Origin: an uncultured Clostridia bacterium
Lineage (GTDB): Bacteria; Bacillota; Clostridia; TANB77; CAG-508
Direction: 5' to 3'
Assembly: GCA_934149115.1 (NCBI GenBank)
Contig: CAKPDW010000053.1
Span: 1-10,790, forward strand
DNA length: 10,790 nucleotides
Part shown: one piece after another, positions 7,478 through 10,790 of the stretch
Layout: the number at the start of each line of letters is the position of its first letter
Numbering within the stretch: position 1 is the stretch's first letter
The notes under the pieces: generated by a model
Seen by the model: only the letters and a program-made list of their open reading frames with translations
What the model was told of the DNA's origin: nothing
Database searches by the model: none
Program-made: the position numbers and the translations under genes

Positions 7478-10396
7478 TTAGCTCCTTCTTCTTTTTATTT
7501 TTACAATATATTTTGTATTGTTTTTTTCTAATCCTATTACTTTTTCTGATGTAACTTCATCTAATATTGAATTATCATTTTCTACAATTTGACTTTTTTC
7601 TTTATAATAATACAATTCATACCATTCATTTTCCGAATCAGAATAACTTTCTAGCCAAAATGAAAAATCATCCTCGTTATCTCTTTGTAAATCAACTATT
7701 TTTATATTTCCTATTAATCTTCTTTTATTAGTAGTTGTATTTTCAATATCATATTCGTACATTTTTCCTGAATATGTTTCATCAAAATTCTTTTTAAAAA
7801 TTTCAATCATATAACTATATATTGAATTTAGTAAAAGTTCTTCATTATTATAAAGTAATTTCGTTATTTCAAATTTTTTACCTATTATTTCAAAATCATA
7901 AATATTATTATTGTTTTTTGAATAGTAAAAGCTTATTATTCCTTTATGGCTTCTTACAGGCAATGTAGTAATTGTCGTATTTAATCCATACTCATCTGTT
8001 TCTTCTATTGTAGGAACAATCTTATAATACATATCTCTTTCAATTTCTGGAAGATAATTTATACCATTTTTTAATTCCCTATGATCAATAACTTTCGAAT
8101 ACTGCTCATTTTCATTCATTATGGAATAATAAATTTTCACACCTGGTATCTCTTTAAACTCAACATTAAAACATGGAGTATCATTATAATATTCAAATTC
8201 AAAATATGGATCTATTTTTATATTTTTGATGACTTTATACAGCGTTATATATTTTTCTCTTGTGTCTTCATATTTTATATATATATATTGATATTGATTT
8301 TTGCTCTCTTTTATATCTTGAATTAATTGTGTAATATTAATTCTAAATAATCCCTCTTTAATTTCTTCTCCCCATATAATCTTACTAAAATCAACATTAC
8401 TATATATTCCTATTTTTTTAATAAATGGAAATTTAATATATAATAGTTGTTGTAATTTGCTGTACCATATTTCTTTTTCAATTTTATATTGCAAATTATC
8501 CTCAGAAAATCCACATAGCATCATTTTTATAGGAACTCTAATAAAAAAGTTATATGTATCTATGATTAATTTAGCATTAAGCATTTCATATTCCGAATTT
8601 AATTTTAATATGTAATAATAGCTGTTTCTATACTCATTACTATATATCATTTTACAATTATCATCTAATATTTCTATATTCATGCCATTTGTTTTTAATG
8701 TTAGTTTCGCTTCTTCTTCATTTATATATCTTGTTTTATCAAATATAAAAAACACATTACTCAAAAGTAAATATTCCGTTATAAATTTATTATTTTCTCC
8801 AGGTATATTTAATTCAACTCTATAATAGCCATTATTTTCTTCTTCAATAATATCATTCAAGTCAACAGATATTATTAATTGATTTTGATCAATTGGCGAG
8901 TCATAAATTGTTATATTGTTATTTAAAAATTTATTTAATAAATAGTTCTTATTATTAATTTGAATTGTAGTTCTAGGTAGACTATTTCTAGCAAGTTCAA
9001 AAGAAATTAATGGATGAAATCTTGTAGCAATGATTTTGCTTCCATTTTCATTATATGTATTAAAGAAATTAATTTTATGTTCAAATATTGGTTCTTTCGA
9101 AAATTCTCCAATTATAGTCAATGGTTTAGTATTTATATAACATATAGAATCTTCTGATATATTTACTTTATATTGTATCCACTCATCAAATTTTTCTTGT
9201 TCTACAAGTATCTTTTCATCGGAAAATTCAACTTTTGCTCCTGGTTTCACTAATAAATAATTTATTCCCTTTTCAAATCTACTTGTCTTTATGCACTTTT
9301 CATTAAAAATTACATACTCTTTATTTTCAATTATTATTTCACTGTTTTCTAATGAGTCCATTTCTATTTTTATCTCATCAAATGGATAACTTATTGGCAA
9401 TCTATATTCTTCTGAAATGTAAGTTCCCATATTTCTACTTACTTCTAATTGTTTTGGATGTCTTGCTATTCCATTAATTGTTATAGTAACATATACATTT
9501 CCATCACATTCTGTAGCTCTATATTTCCTTTTGGGGATGATTAATGTGAACGGACTTTTTATATAAGCATTTGTATTTAATACAATATACGGTTTTGGAC
9601 TGTACAATTTTCTTTCACATTTTTCTCTGCTTTTATTTTCATTCTTTTTTTCTTTATTACTATACCATTCACAAAAAACTCTAGCAAATCGATCAGAATT
9701 TTTATTTTGAGGCAATATTCCATCATAGAAATTTTGATCAATTATTTTTAGAGATGGATAAAATAATTGATATAACACATTTCCTGTTAATTGTGCTATT
9801 ACTTCCCTAGTTGATTTCAATAATTTATATGATTTCTTTGTTCTTCCATTATTTGAAGAATATATTGTATCTGTATTCTGATTCATTGTTGTCTTTATAT
9901 AATCTGATAAATCTTGTAATGTTTCTTCTACTCCATTCGATATATCTCTAAATAAATTATTTTCGTAATAATCATATAAGAAATCGTAAAATCTTTCCAT
10001 ATAATTATTGGTAACAAACGCATGTGCTTTTATATTTTCTACATATCTCATTGAACCACTTGAATTCTGTTTCAATTCAAATAAATTGTATTCTTTTAAT
10101 GTATTTATAAATATTTTTCCTAATATTCCTTGTTTTTGAGCAGAAATGTTTTCCATATCAAATTTATGTTTTACAGCTTCCCAATATTTTCCATCTTGAT
10201 ATTCATTTATAGCAATTTGTACTAAGGCTGTTGATAAAATCAAATCTGGACCATCTATTATATATTTATCTTCAAGATTTATTATATTTTTTGCATAATT
10301 CATTATTATATCAATTTCATAATTGTCTAGTGGAATTTGTCCAATTAAATAGCATTCATTCTCTTTTATTTTTTTTAATAAATCACCATTTTTCAT
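7478..10396 (-). CDS. Large protein of unknown function (972 aa), DruH-position operon partner of the giant helicase
   Basis: I do not recognise a named family. Residues 1 to about 250 look alpha-helical and carry a conserved-looking aromatic/basic core (KAHAFVTNNYMERFYDFLYD around 123-142) and a lysine/glutamate-rich hinge near 247-262. From about 265 to 960 the sequence is beta-rich, with alternating hydrophobics, many Tyr/Ile/Asn and repeated turn motifs, suggesting several Ig-like or jelly-roll-like modules (inference). The C-terminus is basic (KIKRRRS). I see no Walker motif, nuclease motif, Cys cluster, signal peptide or membrane helix. The gene starts 31 nt after the Schlafen-type helicase and ends 3 nt before the giant helicase, whose ribosome site it contains. 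Known parallel: in Druantia type III a protein of around a thousand residues (DruH) precedes DruE. Homology to DruH is not demonstrated here. A scaffold or target-recognition subunit is a guess from shape and context. Confidence 0.88.
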   Translation of the reverse strand: MKNGDLLKKIKENECYLIGQIPLDNYEIDIIMNYAKNIINLEDKYIIDGPDLILSTALVQIAINEYQDGKYWEAVKHKFDMENISAQKQGILGKIFINTLKEYNLFELKQNSSGSMRYVENIKAHAFVTNNYMERFYDFLYDYYENNLFRDISNGVEETLQDLSDYIKTTMNQNTDTIYSSNNGRTKKSYKLLKSTREVIAQLTGNVLYQLFYPSLKIIDQNFYDGILPQNKNSDRFARVFCEWYSNKEKKNENKSREKCERKLYSPKPYIVLNTNAYIKSPFTLIIPKRKYRATECDGNVYVTITINGIARHPKQLEVSRNMGTYISEEYRLPISYPFDEIKIEMDSLENSEIIIENKEYVIFNEKCIKTSRFEKGINYLLVKPGAKVEFSDEKILVEQEKFDEWIQYKVNISEDSICYINTKPLTIIGEFSKEPIFEHKINFFNTYNENGSKIIATRFHPLISFELARNSLPRTTIQINNKNYLLNKFLNNNITIYDSPIDQNQLIISVDLNDIIEEENNGYYRVELNIPGENNKFITEYLLLSNVFFIFDKTRYINEEEAKLTLKTNGMNIEILDDNCKMIYSNEYRNSYYYILKLNSEYEMLNAKLIIDTYNFFIRVPIKMMLCGFSEDNLQYKIEKEIWYSKLQQLLYIKFPFIKKIGIYSNVDFSKIIWGEEIKEGLFRINITQLIQDIKESKNQYQYIYIKYEDTREKYITLYKVIKNIKIDPYFEFEYYNDTPCFNVEFKEIPGVKIYYSIMNENEQYSKVIDHRELKNGINYLPEIERDMYYKIVPTIEETDEYGLNTTITTLPVRSHKGIISFYYSKNNNNIYDFEIIGKKFEITKLLYNNEELLLNSIYSYMIEIFKKNFDETYSGKMYEYDIENTTTNKRRLIGNIKIVDLQRDNEDDFSFWLESYSDSENEWYELYYYKEKSQIVENDNSILDEVTSEKVIGLEKNNTKYIVKIKRRRS
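7482..7487 (-). promoter_or_regulatory. Ribosome binding site of the giant helicase, inside the end of the 972-residue gene
   Basis: The minus strand reads AAGGAG, then 7 nt, then ATG at 7474. The site overlaps the last codons of the upstream gene (RRRS), and that gene's TAA (7478-7480) sits between the site and the start. This is strong support for the start and for coupled translation. Confidence 0.85.
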
Positions 10397-10400
10397 ATAA

Positions 10401-10405
10401 TCACC
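10401..10405 (-). promoter_or_regulatory. Weak ribosome binding site of the 972-residue gene
   Basis: The minus strand reads GGTGA, then TTAT, then ATG at 10396. The match is poorer and the spacing shorter than for the two downstream genes. No in-frame alternative with a better site is seen nearby, and the upstream gene ends at 10428, so the start is kept. Confidence 0.5.
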
Positions 10406-10427
10406 ATTTCTTGCACTATATTTTTAT

Positions 10428-10790
10428 TTATTCATATCTATATTCTTCACTATCTTCTGCAACCATTAAATCAATATAATTTTCATCTTCATCAATAGGA
10501 TAAACTATGCCTTCATTTTGATTTAATCTCTTCTTTATATAATCTGATAATTTTTTATCTGTACAATAAATATAACAACCTTTTTGTCCTCTAGTCATCA
10601 AAGTCCTATAAGTATTTTTTATTATTTCATCAGCAACTTTCATAGCCTTATCAGAATCTTTCTGAGCCATTTTATATATTCCCTTTATTGATTGGTCAGT
10701 TTTTGCTCTTTCTGTAACATCTGTAATTATTTTATTATCCTCATATCTTAAATCATTACCTATAATTACACCTACATAGTCAAATTCTAG
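10428..10790 (-). CDS. Schlafen group 3-like (DUF2075) DNA/RNA helicase, C-terminal 120 residues only
   Basis: The frame is open to the right edge and upstream of the internal ATG at 10670. It reads LEFDYVGVIIGNDLRY from 10790, so that ATG is not the start and the gene is cut by the window. LEFDYVGVIIG is helicase motif V of the DUF2075 family (usually preceded by Q-G or K-G). IKNTYRTLMTRGQKGCYIYC is motif VI, with the arginines that contact ATP. The tail is the usual short, acidic end. Family knowledge: these SF1-type ATPases often carry an N-terminal nuclease or other effector domain and are frequent in phage-defence loci. The N-terminal half is not visible here. It is the first gene of the operon that can be seen, with 31 nt to the next start. 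Confidence 0.88.
   Translation of the reverse strand, partial: LEFDYVGVIIGNDLRYEDNKIITDVTERAKTDQSIKGIYKMAQKDSDKAMKVADEIIKNTYRTLMTRGQKGCYIYCTDKKLSDYIKKRLNQNEGIVYPIDEDENYIDLMVAEDSEEYRYE

Noticed and set aside
1..10790. CRISPR array, tRNA/rRNA genes, insertion sequences, transposase or integrase
   Set aside because: I saw no regularly spaced repeats, no tRNA-like cloverleaf and no transposase or recombinase motifs on either strand.

Overview
The window is very AT-rich, with low-GC Gram-positive style signals (AGGAGG-type ribosome sites, TATAAT/TTGATA promoter boxes) and AT-biased codon use. A low-GC Bacillota, most likely in the Clostridia, is the best guess. This is inferred from composition and protein style, and no marker gene fixes the genus. 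Every supported gene is on the minus strand, so the biological reading order runs from the right edge (10790) to the left edge (1).

The bulk of the window (681-10790) is one tightly packed operon that looks like an antiviral defence cassette. In transcription order it contains: (1) the C-terminal end of a Schlafen-group-3/DUF2075-type SF1 helicase, cut by the window edge; (2) a 972-residue protein I do not recognise, with a helical N-terminal part followed by a long beta-rich part; (3) a giant SF2 DEAH helicase with zinc ribbons and a DUF1998 C-terminal module, of the kind seen in Druantia DruE and DISARM DrmA/DrmB; (4) a protein fusing a NERD nuclease-like domain to a UvrD-type SF1 helicase. 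Junctions are 31, 3 and 4 nt, and the ribosome sites of genes 3 and 4 lie inside the end of the gene before. The architecture resembles Druantia type III (DruH + DruE), but with two extra helicases. I know of no named system with exactly these four components, so it is a candidate new variant or new system.

The giant helicase is broken. An extra base near 7144 shifts the frame inside the Walker A (motif I) codons. Removing one base restores TTGTGSGKTE and a continuous protein of 1691 residues. As written, the sequence encodes a 115-residue N-terminal stub and a long downstream frame lacking motif I. This is either a real inactivating mutation in the ATPase core or a sequence error.

Left of the operon, 389-626 holds a wrecked metallophosphoesterase gene (nonsense codon, frame change, large internal deletion). 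A 317-nt non-coding stretch (72-388) follows, with a perfect 30-nt palindrome, a terminator-like hairpin and a good promoter. The first 23 codons of an AAA15-type ATP-binding protein then run off the left edge. An eroded housekeeping-type gene between a defence-like operon and another defence-associated ATPase fits an accessory or defence island.
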